Shown here in pieces: positions 44,577-52,783 of a stretch of DNA of 64,000 nt. The stretch is from an uncultured Flavobacteriaceae bacterium. GTDB taxonomy: Bacteria > Bacteroidota > Bacteroidia > Flavobacteriales > Flavobacteriaceae. The DNA lies in NCBI GenBank assembly GCA_947502635.1, contig CANNAN010000006.1:62001-126000 (forward strand). Direction: 5' to 3'. Positions within the stretch are counted from its first letter, which is position 1. Every line of letters begins with the position of its first letter. The notes beneath the pieces were generated by a model that had not been told where the DNA came from, did no database searches, and saw only the letters and a list, made by a program, of their open reading frames with translations. The translations under genes and the position numbers were made by a program.

Positions 44577-47096
44577 ATGAAAAAAGTCATAGTAATCGGT
44601 AATGGTATGGTAGGCTATAAATTTTGTGAAAAATTTGTAGCACAAGAAAACTCAAAAGATTTCAAAATCACCATTTTTGGAGAAGAGCCAAGACCAGCAT
44701 ATGATCGCGTTCATTTAAGTGAATTCTTTGATAATCAAGATGCTAAAGCCTTAGAAATGGCGCCAAGAGCGTGGTATGAGGAGCAGGGTGTCGAATTGAT
44801 TACTAATGAGCGTATTACAGATATTCACCGTTCATCTAAAAAGATTACCACAGCAAAAGATGTAAATTATAAATACGACTATTTGGTATTGGCTACAGGG
44901 TCTGTTCCTTTTGTGCCAAATATTAAAGGTATTGAGAAAAAAGGTGTTTTTGTTTATAGAACTATTGAAGACCTTGAGGATATGCTTGCTTATGCAGAAG
45001 CTATTCAAAAAGGCAAGACTGAGACTGTAAAAGCAGCTGTTCTTGGTGGTGGACTTTTAGGCTTAGAAGCTGCTAAAGCAGTTATGGATATGGGATTGGA
45101 GCCAAATGTAGTGGAATTTGCACCTAAATTAATGCCGAGGCAATTAGATAAACGATCTAGTAAAGTACTGCAAGAGAAGATTGAGTCAATAGGCATTAAT
45201 GTACACTTATCTAAAGCCACAAATAAAATTTTAGGAGAAGACACCATCACAGGTATGGAGTTTGGAGAGTACGACAAGATAGATGTTGAAATGTTAGTGA
45301 TCTCAGCAGGGATTAGACCTCGTGATGAATTAGGTAAATCCTGTGACCTGGAAATGGGGACTCGAGGTGGTATTGTTGTTAATAATAAAATGCAAACATC
45401 AGACCCTGAAGTATATGCCATTGGTGAAGTTGCGCTTTACAACAACATGATTTACGGTTTAGTAGCGCCTGGTTATGATATGGCAGAAGTTGCTGTAAAT
45501 CAAATTTTAGGTAATAATGATGTTCTCATGCCTGCAGATATTGATATGTCAACCAAGTTAAAATTAATTGGTGTTGATGTAGCAAGTTATGGAGAACCGT
45601 TTATGCCAGTTGAAAAAGGGTATTCTATAGTTTATGAAAATAAAACAAAAAATTTATATAAGCGTATTAATGTTAGTCATGATGGTAAAGAGTTATTAGG
45701 AGGTATTCTGGTAGGTGATGCGTCTGATTATAATATGTTACACCAGATTTATTTGAATGGTTTGCCAATTCCTGAAGATGCAGAAGAATTGATTGTTGGA
45801 GCCAGAGGTGAAGGAGAAGGAGGATTTGGTAGCGTCATGGATATTCCAGATGCTGCACAAGTGTGTTCTTGTGAAAGTGTTACCAAAGGAGATATTTGCA
45901 GTTCAATTACTGAAGGAGGCTGTAATAATTTAGGAGATGTCATTGCTAAAACCAAAGCAACAACAGGTTGTGGAGGTTGTAAGCCTATGGTTGTCGATTT
46001 GGTTAATGAATCCCTAAAATCTTTAGGAAAAGAAGTTAAAGAAACTATTTGCGAGCATTTCGACTTTAACAGACAAGAGCTTTACGATTTAATAAAAATA
46101 AATAAAGTAAAAGATTATCAAGAAACCTTAGATCTATTTGGAGAAGGTCATGGTTGTGAGACTTGTAAGCCATTAATAGCTTCAATATTTGCAAGTATTA
46201 CTATGGAAACTCCTAATCGTCAGGTTGCTATTCAAGATACAAACGATCGGTTTTTGGCAAACATCCAGCGTAACGGAACCTATTCTGTTGTTCCTAGAAT
46301 TGCAGGTGGGGAAATTACACCAGACAAGTTAATTGTTATTGGTCAGGTCGCTAAAAAATATGATTTATATACCAAAGTAACTGGTGGGCAACGTATTGAT
46401 TTATTCGGTGCAGAATTACATCAATTACCACTTATTTGGAAAGAACTTATCGATGCAGGTTTTGAAAGTGGCCATGCTTATGGGAAATCACTTCGTACTG
46501 TTAAAAGTTGTGTAGGTTCTACTTGGTGTCGTTATGGTATGCACGAAAGTGTGACGTTTGCTATAGATATTGAAAATCGTTATAGAGGATTACGATCACC
46601 ACACAAATTAAAAGGTGGCGTATCGGGATGTATTAGGGAATGTGCTGAGGCAAGAGGAAAAGACTTTGGACTGATTGCTGTTGACGGTGGATGGAACTTA
46701 TACGTATGTGGAAATGGTGGAGCAACCCCAAAGCATGCGGTTTTATTTGCAGAACAATTAGATGATGAAACGGTTGTTAAATACTTAGATAGATTCTTAA
46801 TGTTCTATATCCGTACTGCTGGGCCCTTAGTTAGAACAGCGCCTTGGTTAGATAAACTAGATGGTGGTATTGAGTATTTAAAGCAAGTTGTTATTGAAGA
46901 CTCTCTTGGAATTGCAGAAGAATTAGAATTAGAAATGCAAGGTCTGGTTAATAAGTATGAATGTGAATGGAAACAAGCAATTGAAAGTCCAGAAATGATG
47001 AAGCGTTTTAAACATTTTGTTAATTCTGATGATACTGATGATAATCTGGTATTTGTGCCAATGCGTGATCAGAAAATGCCAAAAGCTTGGAATTAA
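44577..47096 (+). CDS. nirB: Assimilatory nitrite reductase, large subunit
   Basis: An 839-residue siroheme enzyme reducing nitrite to ammonium with NAD(P)H. Order of domains: FAD/NAD-binding reductase (VIGNGMVGYKFCEKF; LGGGLLGLEAAKAV), BFD-like 2Fe-2S region (VCSCESVTKGDI and TTGCGGCKP near 440-475), ferredoxin-like half, then the siroheme/4Fe-4S region with CVGSTWCRYG and GCIRECAEARGKDFG. Length is normal for NirB. NirD follows after a structured 220-bp spacer. Confidence 0.95.
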   Translation: MKKVIVIGNGMVGYKFCEKFVAQENSKDFKITIFGEEPRPAYDRVHLSEFFDNQDAKALEMAPRAWYEEQGVELITNERITDIHRSSKKITTAKDVNYKYDYLVLATGSVPFVPNIKGIEKKGVFVYRTIEDLEDMLAYAEAIQKGKTETVKAAVLGGGLLGLEAAKAVMDMGLEPNVVEFAPKLMPRQLDKRSSKVLQEKIESIGINVHLSKATNKILGEDTITGMEFGEYDKIDVEMLVISAGIRPRDELGKSCDLEMGTRGGIVVNNKMQTSDPEVYAIGEVALYNNMIYGLVAPGYDMAEVAVNQILGNNDVLMPADIDMSTKLKLIGVDVASYGEPFMPVEKGYSIVYENKTKNLYKRINVSHDGKELLGGILVGDASDYNMLHQIYLNGLPIPEDAEELIVGARGEGEGGFGSVMDIPDAAQVCSCESVTKGDICSSITEGGCNNLGDVIAKTKATTGCGGCKPMVVDLVNESLKSLGKEVKETICEHFDFNRQELYDLIKINKVKDYQETLDLFGEGHGCETCKPLIASIFASITMETPNRQVAIQDTNDRFLANIQRNGTYSVVPRIAGGEITPDKLIVIGQVAKKYDLYTKVTGGQRIDLFGAELHQLPLIWKELIDAGFESGHAYGKSLRTVKSCVGSTWCRYGMHESVTFAIDIENRYRGLRSPHKLKGGVSGCIRECAEARGKDFGLIAVDGGWNLYVCGNGGATPKHAVLFAEQLDDETVVKYLDRFLMFYIRTAGPLVRTAPWLDKLDGGIEYLKQVVIEDSLGIAEELELEMQGLVNKYECEWKQAIESPEMMKRFKHFVNSDDTDDNLVFVPMRDQKMPKAWN

Positions 47097-47161
47097 TAAA
47101 GTTGAATTGAGTTGTGTTGTAAAAAGCACAGTTAAACAAATTAATAAAAAAAGCGTTTTCT

Positions 47162-47283
47162 GCGTTAGGGATTGAAACGGTATCCTTTTTTATGTAGGTT
47201 CGAGTGTTTTGTGAAGAATGAACAAAATGTATCGAGAACAAGTAAAAAAGATATAGAGTAAAGCCCGACCCTTAGGGTAACGC
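47162..47283 (+). repeat. Structured intergenic repeat between nirB and nirD
   Basis: Nested complementary segments: GCGTTA (47162-47167) with TAACGC (47278-47283), TATCCTTTTTTA with TAAAAAAGATA, and GTTCGAG with a CGAGAAC-like segment. The sequence (GCGTTAGGGATTGAAACGG ... AGCCCGACCCTTAGGGTAAC) resembles an intergenic repeat seen across Flavobacteriaceae. It could be a REP-like element or a transcribed RNA. Confidence 0.55.
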
Positions 47284-47317
47284 CAAAATAAAATATATTG
47301 ATTTAAAATTTAAAAAT

Positions 47318-47695
47318 ATGCAAGATATACTTAGTCAATACGAAACAGTAACAGAAGCTCATGTTAAAGAATGGTTTAATGTAGGTGAAGTATCTGATTT
47401 TCCAGAAAATAGCGGTGCCTGCATTAAATATAAAACGAAGCAAATAGCGGTTTATAATTTTAGCAGAACATCCAAATGGTATGCTACACAAAATTTGTGT
47501 CCGCATAAAATGGAGATGGTGCTATCGCTAGGTATGATAGGTGATAAAGATGATATTCCTAAAGTAGCATGTCCGATGCATAAAAAGAACTTTTCTTTAG
47601 AAGATGGTTCTAACCTTGCAGGGGAAGATTTAAAAATTGCAACCTATCCTGTTAAAATTGAAGATGGAAATGTGTATATTGGCTTCGCAGATTAA
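47318..47695 (+). CDS. nirD: Nitrite reductase small subunit (Rieske-type)
   Basis: A 125-residue Rieske-like protein. The cluster-ligand pattern is partly kept (CPHKMEMVLS and CPMHKKNFSLEDG), as usual for NirD, which need not bind a cluster. It is the partner subunit of NirB in NAD(P)H-dependent nitrite reduction. Confidence 0.9.
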   Translation: MQDILSQYETVTEAHVKEWFNVGEVSDFPENSGACIKYKTKQIAVYNFSRTSKWYATQNLCPHKMEMVLSLGMIGDKDDIPKVACPMHKKNFSLEDGSNLAGEDLKIATYPVKIEDGNVYIGFAD

Positions 47696-47761
47696 TGAAC
47701 TAATTTTAACTTTTTGGTTTAAAAGCAAAAGTTAATGATAGTTTAAAAATAAACTAACAAG

Positions 47762-48346
47762 ATGAAGCCGACAAGATTTGAAACAACTATAGCATTAATA
47801 GATAAAAAAAACTCAGAAGATATAAATACATACCAGGTATTTGGTTTAGATTACCCAAAGGAATTGCTGTATTCTCAGCGTATGTCCAGAAAGCTGTTAC
47901 AGTTTAATCCAAATGCTTCAAGAGCCCTTCAAATAGCAGCACGTGCACAGCATATTTGCCGTTGGAAAATAGCAAGAAACGACTATCCTATGGATAGAGT
48001 TGGTTATTTAAAATGGCGAGAAACTCTAAAGAAAATGCATGCAGAGTTAACGGCAGAAATCCTTAATCATGTAGGATACGATTCCCAGTTTATTGATAGA
48101 GTATCTTTATTAATAAACAAAAAACTAATCAAAAAAAATGAAGAATCTCAAGTCTTAGAAGATACTATTTGCTTGGTTTTTTTAGATTATTATTTTGAAG
48201 AGTTTGCAGCTAAACATGACGATGAAAAACTTATAGATATTCTTAAAAAAACTTGGGTAAAAATGTCTGATAAAGGACATGAAGCAGCCTTGCAACTCAA
48301 CTTTTCGGAGAAAAGTTTATCTTTAATAAAGCAGGCGATTGATTAA
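47762..48346 (+). CDS. DUF4202 family protein
   Basis: A 194-residue protein matching the DUF4202 pattern: RFETTIALIDKKNSEDINTY, ELLYSQRMSRKLLQFNPNAS, IAARAQHICRWKIARNDYPMDRVGYLKWR. This family commonly lies beside nitrite or nitrate assimilation genes; its biochemical role is unknown. Here it is 66 bp after nirD and 11 bp before the sensor kinase. Confidence 0.85.
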   Translation: MKPTRFETTIALIDKKNSEDINTYQVFGLDYPKELLYSQRMSRKLLQFNPNASRALQIAARAQHICRWKIARNDYPMDRVGYLKWRETLKKMHAELTAEILNHVGYDSQFIDRVSLLINKKLIKKNEESQVLEDTICLVFLDYYFEEFAAKHDDEKLIDILKKTWVKMSDKGHEAALQLNFSEKSLSLIKQAID

Positions 48347-48357
48347 TTCTTAATAGC

Positions 48358-50172
48358 ATGACTAAAAACGGTAACTCTTTAGATCAACGCACGTTTGATA
48401 AGCTGAGCCGTTTGTATATTATAGCTTTAAGTGCCATTGCGCTTTCGGTTATTATTAGTCAAATCCTCATTAGAAAACATTTAAACGCGCAACAAAGCGA
48501 TTCTACAGTGATCAATGTTGCTGGTAGGCAGCGTATGCTAAGTCAGAAGTTGACAAAAGAAGTTTTATTAATTTCCATAGAAAACAATCAAGAAAAGCGA
48601 TTAAAACTAAAAGATAAATTTAAAAATACGCTCCAACTATGGGAGTCATCACATTATGCACTTCAAGAGGGAAGTGATAGTCTTGGTTTACCAGGGAATA
48701 ATAGTAAGGTCATTTTAGATATGTTTAAGGACATTAATTTGTCTTTCAACGCCTTAAATAAAGCGTCTGCTTCTATTATAAAAAAGATTGAAAATGATTC
48801 GGTAGTTTCAGCACTAACCCATGCAGATGAATTAAAGATTATTCAACAAAACGAAGGGATCTTTTTGTTAAAAATGGATCAAATTGTAAATCAGTTTGAT
48901 ATAGAAGCAGAAGAAAAAGTAGGCTGGTTGCGTAATTTAGAAATGCTTCTAACAGCCATAACACTCCTGCTTTTATTAGGAGAGTTTCTCTTTATTTTCT
49001 GGCCAGCAGCTAAAACCGTAAAAAATAACCTTTCGGAGTTATTAGAAGCAGAGAAGAAAGCTAAAAAAATGGCTTTTGATGCGGATGTATTAAGTGATGC
49101 TAAGGAAAAATCCATCAAAGAATTACGGGCTTTAAGTCATGCTATGGACGAAACCTTGTTGTTTGCCCGCATTACGCCTAACGGTGTTATTATGCACATG
49201 GGAAATAAGTTTTCTCGTTTGTTTAAGTTTAGTAAATTTAATGCCAATGCGATTTTTTCTGAGGTATTATCCATTCATGAAAATGAACAAAGAGTTATAG
49301 ACGATATTGTTTCTAAGCACCAAAAAACGGGATGGCAAGGAGAGGTTAAAGCGACAACAAAAGCACATGTAGAAGTATGGTTGGAAATGTCTATCATTCC
49401 TTTTAGTCCTACTGATGATAAATCGGAATTGTTAATTATAGCTTCAGAAATAACTTCAAAAAAGGCAGGTCAAATTGAAATAGAAAGATTGACTAAGGCT
49501 AGTTTTGAGGAGAAAATGAGTCAGCAAAAAACCATTTCCAGTAAGATCATCGAAAATCAGGAAAAGGAGCAAAACCGTATCGCTAAAGATGTGCATGATG
49601 GCATAGGACAAATGCTTACTGGGTTAAAGTATAATCTTGAGAGTATCGATATTAATGATATTGATAAAACGGCTATAAAAATTGAACATTTAAAAGAATT
49701 AACATCTAATATTATAAAAGGAGTTAGAACCGCAACGTTTAATTTAACGCCTCCAGAATTAACAGATTACGGTATTGTTCCTGCGATCACTAAACTCACG
49801 CAAGAGCTCTCGAAGCTTACGGGGAAACATATTGTACTTTATAATAAAACAGATTTTGTGGAGCGGTTAGATTCTCTTGCAGAAATTAACATCTACAGAA
49901 TTGTACAAGAAGCCATAAATAATGCCATAAAATATGCAGATTCCACACATATTATCGTGTCATTGTCGCATAGTGAAAAAATACTGAGCATTGTTATTGA
50001 TGATGACGGTAAAGGTTTCGATCCTAATAAGGTTAAAAATATAAAAACAGGAGAAGGAGGAATGGGAATGACTTTTATGAAGGAACGTATAAAATATATT
50101 AATGGGCGCTTATTTCTTAATTCTGAACTTGGAAAGGGGACAAGAGTGACCTTAAATATTCCATTATCTTAG
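48358..50172 (+). CDS. NarX-like sensor histidine kinase with PilJ-type N-terminal domain
   Basis: A 604-residue kinase: TM1 (LYIIALSAIALSVIISQILI), a periplasmic PilJ/NarX-like helical domain with VINVAGRQRMLSQKLTKE, TM2 at about 198-220, a PAS domain (residues roughly 255-375), and a HisKA_3/HATPase pair with KDVHDGIGQMLTGLKYNLE (phosphoacceptor His) and EINIYRIVQEAINNAIKYA. The N-terminal AGRQRMLSQ motif is comparable to the ligand-binding P-box of NarX/NarQ. With its position behind nirBD this suggests nitrate/nitrite sensing. The response regulator at 50700 is the likely partner. Confidence 0.9.
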   Translation: MTKNGNSLDQRTFDKLSRLYIIALSAIALSVIISQILIRKHLNAQQSDSTVINVAGRQRMLSQKLTKEVLLISIENNQEKRLKLKDKFKNTLQLWESSHYALQEGSDSLGLPGNNSKVILDMFKDINLSFNALNKASASIIKKIENDSVVSALTHADELKIIQQNEGIFLLKMDQIVNQFDIEAEEKVGWLRNLEMLLTAITLLLLLGEFLFIFWPAAKTVKNNLSELLEAEKKAKKMAFDADVLSDAKEKSIKELRALSHAMDETLLFARITPNGVIMHMGNKFSRLFKFSKFNANAIFSEVLSIHENEQRVIDDIVSKHQKTGWQGEVKATTKAHVEVWLEMSIIPFSPTDDKSELLIIASEITSKKAGQIEIERLTKASFEEKMSQQKTISSKIIENQEKEQNRIAKDVHDGIGQMLTGLKYNLESIDINDIDKTAIKIEHLKELTSNIIKGVRTATFNLTPPELTDYGIVPAITKLTQELSKLTGKHIVLYNKTDFVERLDSLAEINIYRIVQEAINNAIKYADSTHIIVSLSHSEKILSIVIDDDGKGFDPNKVKNIKTGEGGMGMTFMKERIKYINGRLFLNSELGKGTRVTLNIPLS

Positions 50173-50185
50173 TTTTATTTAGTAC

Positions 50186-50212
50186 CCTCGAGCGCAGTCG
50201 AGAGGTTTTTTG
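50186..50212 (+). terminator. Hairpin terminator built from a dispersed repeat
   Basis: CCTCGAGCGCAGTCGAGAGG followed by T6. The same CGAGCGCAGTCGAG core occurs inside the terminator at 12626-12761. Confidence 0.7.
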
Positions 50213-50259
50213 TTTAACATAAATAGGTTTCAATTGCGTTTCAGACATTGCATATAAAT

Positions 50260-50646
50260 ATGAATAAAAAATTAATAAGTTCAGGTTCTTCTTTTGAAGC
50301 AAATATTGGTTATTCCAGAGCCGTTGTACAAGATAATTGGGTCTTTGTATCTGGTACTACAGGGTATAATTACGAGACTATGACTATTAGTGATGCTATC
50401 GTTGAGCAAACTGAACAATGCTTGATTAATATAAAAAACACACTGGAACAAGCAGGAGCAAGTTTAGCTGATGTTGTAAGAGTCACTTACATTTTACCCG
50501 ATGCTCATGAGTTTGAACATTGCTGGCCTGTATTGAAAAAATACTTTGGGGAGATTAGACCAGCAGCAACCATGTTTTCGGCAGCACTTGCAGATGATAA
50601 AATGAAAATTGAAATTCAAGTAACTGCTTTAAAATCTGAAAAGTAA
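50260..50646 (+). CDS. RidA-family protein
   Basis: About 128 residues from the ATG at 50260 (a TTG four codons upstream, 50248, is possible). YjgF/YER057c/UK114 motifs: WVFVSGTTGYNY, EQTEQCLINIKNTLEQAGASLADVVRVT and RPAATMFSAAL. RidA enzymes hydrolyse reactive enamine/imine intermediates of amino-acid metabolism. The usual catalytic Arg position is seen in the RPAATM segment. It is sandwiched between kinase and regulator genes, and the regulator has its own promoter. Confidence 0.88.
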   Translation: MNKKLISSGSSFEANIGYSRAVVQDNWVFVSGTTGYNYETMTISDAIVEQTEQCLINIKNTLEQAGASLADVVRVTYILPDAHEFEHCWPVLKKYFGEIRPAATMFSAALADDKMKIEIQVTALKSEK

Positions 50647-50666
50647 GTAGTATTACTTAAAATTGT

Positions 50667-50674
50667 TACTTTTG
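50667..50674 (+). promoter_or_regulatory. Putative -7 box of the response regulator gene
   Basis: TACTTTTG matches TAnnTTTG, 25 bp before the ATG at 50700. Confidence 0.5.
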
Positions 50675-50699
50675 TACTTATAATTCAAGTTTAAATATT

Positions 50700-51353
50700 A
50701 TGATCAACGTAGTTTTAGCAGATGACCATGAATTAGTAAGAGATGGTATTAAAGCGCTTTTAGAGGATCAACAGGATATAAAGGTTATAGACGAAGCCTC
50801 GAATGGTAGAGAAGCTTTAGAGATTTTAGAACGAACCAATCCAGATTTGTTAATTGTCGATATAAGAATGCCAGAACTTAACGGTATTGAAGTGGTTACT
50901 GAGGTTACTAAGAGATATAAAAATGTAAGAACTTTGGTTTTGTCAATGCATGATTCTGAAGAATATGTTGTTAAAGCGATTCAGGCAGGTGCCGATGGTT
51001 ACTTACTAAAAGGGGCTAGTAAAGATGAGTTTTTAAAAGCGATAACCAAAGTGGCATCAGGAGGTAAATACTTCACAGGTGATGTGTCTGCTATCATTAT
51101 GAATAATTTTGTAAGTGGAAATGCAGCTAGTACTTCAAAGCAAGAACCCGTTGCAGATCCATTTCATCTAACCAAAAGAGAAAAACAAATACTTAGTTTG
51201 GTTTTACAACTTAAAAATAATAAAGTGATAGCCGAAGAGCTTCAAATAAGTAAACGAACTGCCGAAGTACACCGTTTTAATTTAATGAAAAAATTAGATG
51301 TCAAAAATATTATGGAACTTAATAATAAGGCTAAGGAGTTTCAACTCATTTAA
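50700..51353 (+). CDS. LuxR/NarL-family response regulator
   Basis: A 217-residue protein with a receiver domain (VVLADDHELVRDGIKALLED; phospho-Asp in LLIVDIRMPELNG; Lys in GYLLKGASKDE) and a LuxR-type HTH (LTKREKQILSLVLQLKNNKVIAEELQ; SKRTAEVHRFNLMKKLDVKN). It is the probable partner of the NarX-like kinase and may control nirBD. Its last roughly 100 bp are repeated at 52530-52631 and 57651-57754, marking the edges of the downstream effector/immunity units. Confidence 0.93.
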   Translation: MINVVLADDHELVRDGIKALLEDQQDIKVIDEASNGREALEILERTNPDLLIVDIRMPELNGIEVVTEVTKRYKNVRTLVLSMHDSEEYVVKAIQAGADGYLLKGASKDEFLKAITKVASGGKYFTGDVSAIIMNNFVSGNAASTSKQEPVADPFHLTKREKQILSLVLQLKNNKVIAEELQISKRTAEVHRFNLMKKLDVKNIMELNNKAKEFQLI

Positions 51354-51502
51354 TTTATCAGCTTTATTCTTTTAACAAGCTCACAATTTTGAGAACAAAC
51401 CGTTTCTAAAGACAAAAGTTCCTTAAAAAAAAGAGCTTTTGAGTTGAATTTTGTGCTTTTAGAGTCTTGCGCAACGATTAGCAGTGTTCTAAGCAGTTTT
51501 CA
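51252..51502. repeat. Direct repeat copy A (response-regulator 3' end plus tail)
   Basis: The native regulator 3' end plus about 150 bp of noncoding tail. The tail is about 95 percent identical by eye to 52632-52783. It ends at the immunity-gene stop. Confidence 0.85.
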
Positions 51503-52234
51503 TTACCATCCACCAATTTTTTTTCGTTCTTTTTGTTGTTGCAATGTTGCTTCGGGTGCATCAAAATTAGATAGATATAGAGGCTTTGGGAAGCCTTCTT
51601 CTTTGCGTCGCTCAAAATCTTGTTGTCTATATTCATCAAAAGCAGAACCAGGAGGCAAGGGTCTGTTTTTGTCCATATACCAGACCATAAAACTCCAATA
51701 TTCTTCGGGTTTACTACTTTCTAAATCCCATGTATAACTGTACTTTCTGTCTTTAATGCGTATTTTTTTTCCTGTAGCAGCAAAATCACCAGAGGTTGTC
51801 ATGGTTGCATATACGTGCAACGAATCAAATTGTATAGTCCGCTGTTCTTTATTGCCAAACAAACGAGGATATGTTATCTTACCGTGTAAACGGTCTAATA
51901 CTATTTCTTTTACTGGTACTAAAAAGAATACAATTAGATGAAATAATCCAATTAATATAAATGGTAAAGATATAGCGTAGAAAGATGTAATTTCATCTTC
52001 ACTATTTTTTTGGTTAGAAGTAATCCAGATAAAAAAAAGTGCAAATATTCCAATGCCAAAATAAATATAAAAATTATTAAGCGCACTGGTTTCGTTAGTT
52101 ACAAAAAACAGGTCATTTGCCTCCTGTATTTCTAGACGCTTACTAGGTTTTACTTTTTCTTTATCTATTTGATGATAGTCAATTTGATGACGTATTACCT
52201 TTTCTAAAGGTTTATTTTTCCAAAAATCACTCAT
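51503..52234 (-). CDS. Orphan membrane immunity protein candidate, copy 1
   Basis: A 243-residue protein: conserved N-terminal 45 residues (MSDFWKNKPLEKVIR), a membrane hairpin at roughly 55-72 and 86-106, and a soluble C-terminal domain (PVKEIVLDRLHGKITYPRLF; SGDFAATGKKIRIKDRKY; PPGSAFDEYR). It aligns without gaps to the paralog at 52784-53515. The C-terminal part is about 95 percent identical, the hairpin only about 23 percent. Upstream lies a remnant of the effector 3' end and then the former effector promoter, so this copy lacks an effector partner. The immunity role is inferred from position and membrane topology. Confidence 0.75.
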   Translation of the reverse strand: MSDFWKNKPLEKVIRHQIDYHQIDKEKVKPSKRLEIQEANDLFFVTNETSALNNFYIYFGIGIFALFFIWITSNQKNSEDEITSFYAISLPFILIGLFHLIVFFLVPVKEIVLDRLHGKITYPRLFGNKEQRTIQFDSLHVYATMTTSGDFAATGKKIRIKDRKYSYTWDLESSKPEEYWSFMVWYMDKNRPLPPGSAFDEYRQQDFERRKEEGFPKPLYLSNFDAPEATLQQQKERKKIGGW

Positions 52235-52328
52235 TACTTAGGGTTTTGAAGTGGGTAGGCATTTAAAAAAGCTTGTTTTTTAATAATCATGGCATCAAAA
52301 GAGCGACGTATTAGAAGTCTTTCTCCAT
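52235..52328 (-). pseudogene. Scar of deleted effector/PAAR genes
   Basis: The minus strand at about 52235-52310 encodes a near copy of the last 24 codons of the effector at 53515 (RRSFDAMIIKKQAFLN ... PLQNPK, stop overlapping the immunity ATG). It is then joined abruptly to sequence matching the PAAR start codon region (ATG at 52326-52328, here reading MEKDF then stop). Everything between has been deleted relative to the intact unit. Confidence 0.8.
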
Positions 52329-52388
52329 TATTTTTTCTTTTTTCGGTTTGTGTTATGCTTTTCCGTTTTAGAGAGTAATTGCTTTGAA

Positions 52389-52396
52389 CAAAGATA
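52389..52396 (-). promoter_or_regulatory. Promoter -7 box of unit 1 (now drives the orphan immunity gene)
   Basis: On the minus strand it reads TATCTTTG (TAnnTTTG). It is followed, on its upstream side, by the palindrome at 52395-52418. After the deletion the first intact gene downstream is the immunity gene at 52234. Confidence 0.6.
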
Positions 52397-52418
52397 TATA
52401 GTTAATATTAACTATATA
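52395..52418. promoter_or_regulatory. Perfect 24-bp palindrome, copy 1
   Basis: Half site TATATAGTTAAT and its exact complement with no spacer, overlapping the -7 box. Related copies are at 57517-57540 and 62592-62615. Confidence 0.7.
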
Positions 52419-52529
52419 TTTATTATATCAACGAATGTAATAAAAATTTTACGTTAATATCAATTAGGAATGTTGAAGTTCTTTTCTATTTTACTAGTTC
52501 AAACAAATCACTATTTAATTCCTTCCATC

Positions 52530-52783
52530 AAACGAACCGCCGAAGTACATCGTTTTGATTTAATGAAAATATTAGCTGTCGAAAACAGTGTGGAACTTAA
52601 TAATGAGGCTAAGGAGTTTCAACTCATTTAATTTACTAGCTTTATTCTTTTAACAAGCTCACAATTTTGAGAACAAACCGTTTCTAAAAACAAAAGTTCC
52701 TTAAAAAAAAAAAGAGCTTTTGAGTTGAATTTTGTGCTTTTTGAACCTTGCGCAACGATTAGCAGTGTTCTAAGCAGTTTTCA
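52530..52783. repeat. Direct repeat copy B (response-regulator 3' end plus tail)
   Basis: The first 102 bp still read in frame as KRTAEVHRFDLMKILAVENS ... KEFQLI with a stop at 52629-52631, a substituted copy of the regulator C-terminus. The following 150 bp match the tail after the native gene. Confidence 0.85.

Larger units (their letters stand above)
52235..52783. other. Gene-free junction region of the duplicated unit
   Basis: 549 bp holding, left to right: the effector scar, the unit promoter with its 24-bp palindrome (52389-52418), a conserved AT-rich block to about 52500, the repeated response-regulator 3' end (52530-52631) and the repeated tail. No intact gene was found. Confidence 0.75.

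Noticed and set aside
45005-45421. 138-codon minus-strand frame inside nirB
   Set aside because: Shadow of a strongly supported nirB reading frame; Ser/Pro/Leu-rich composition of an antisense frame.
51444-51737. Plus-strand 97-codon frame antisense to immunity copy 1, with a similar frame at 52725-53018
   Set aside because: The two frames resemble each other only because the immunity genes on the other strand are duplicated; composition is Ser/Cys-rich and no start signal or family is seen.
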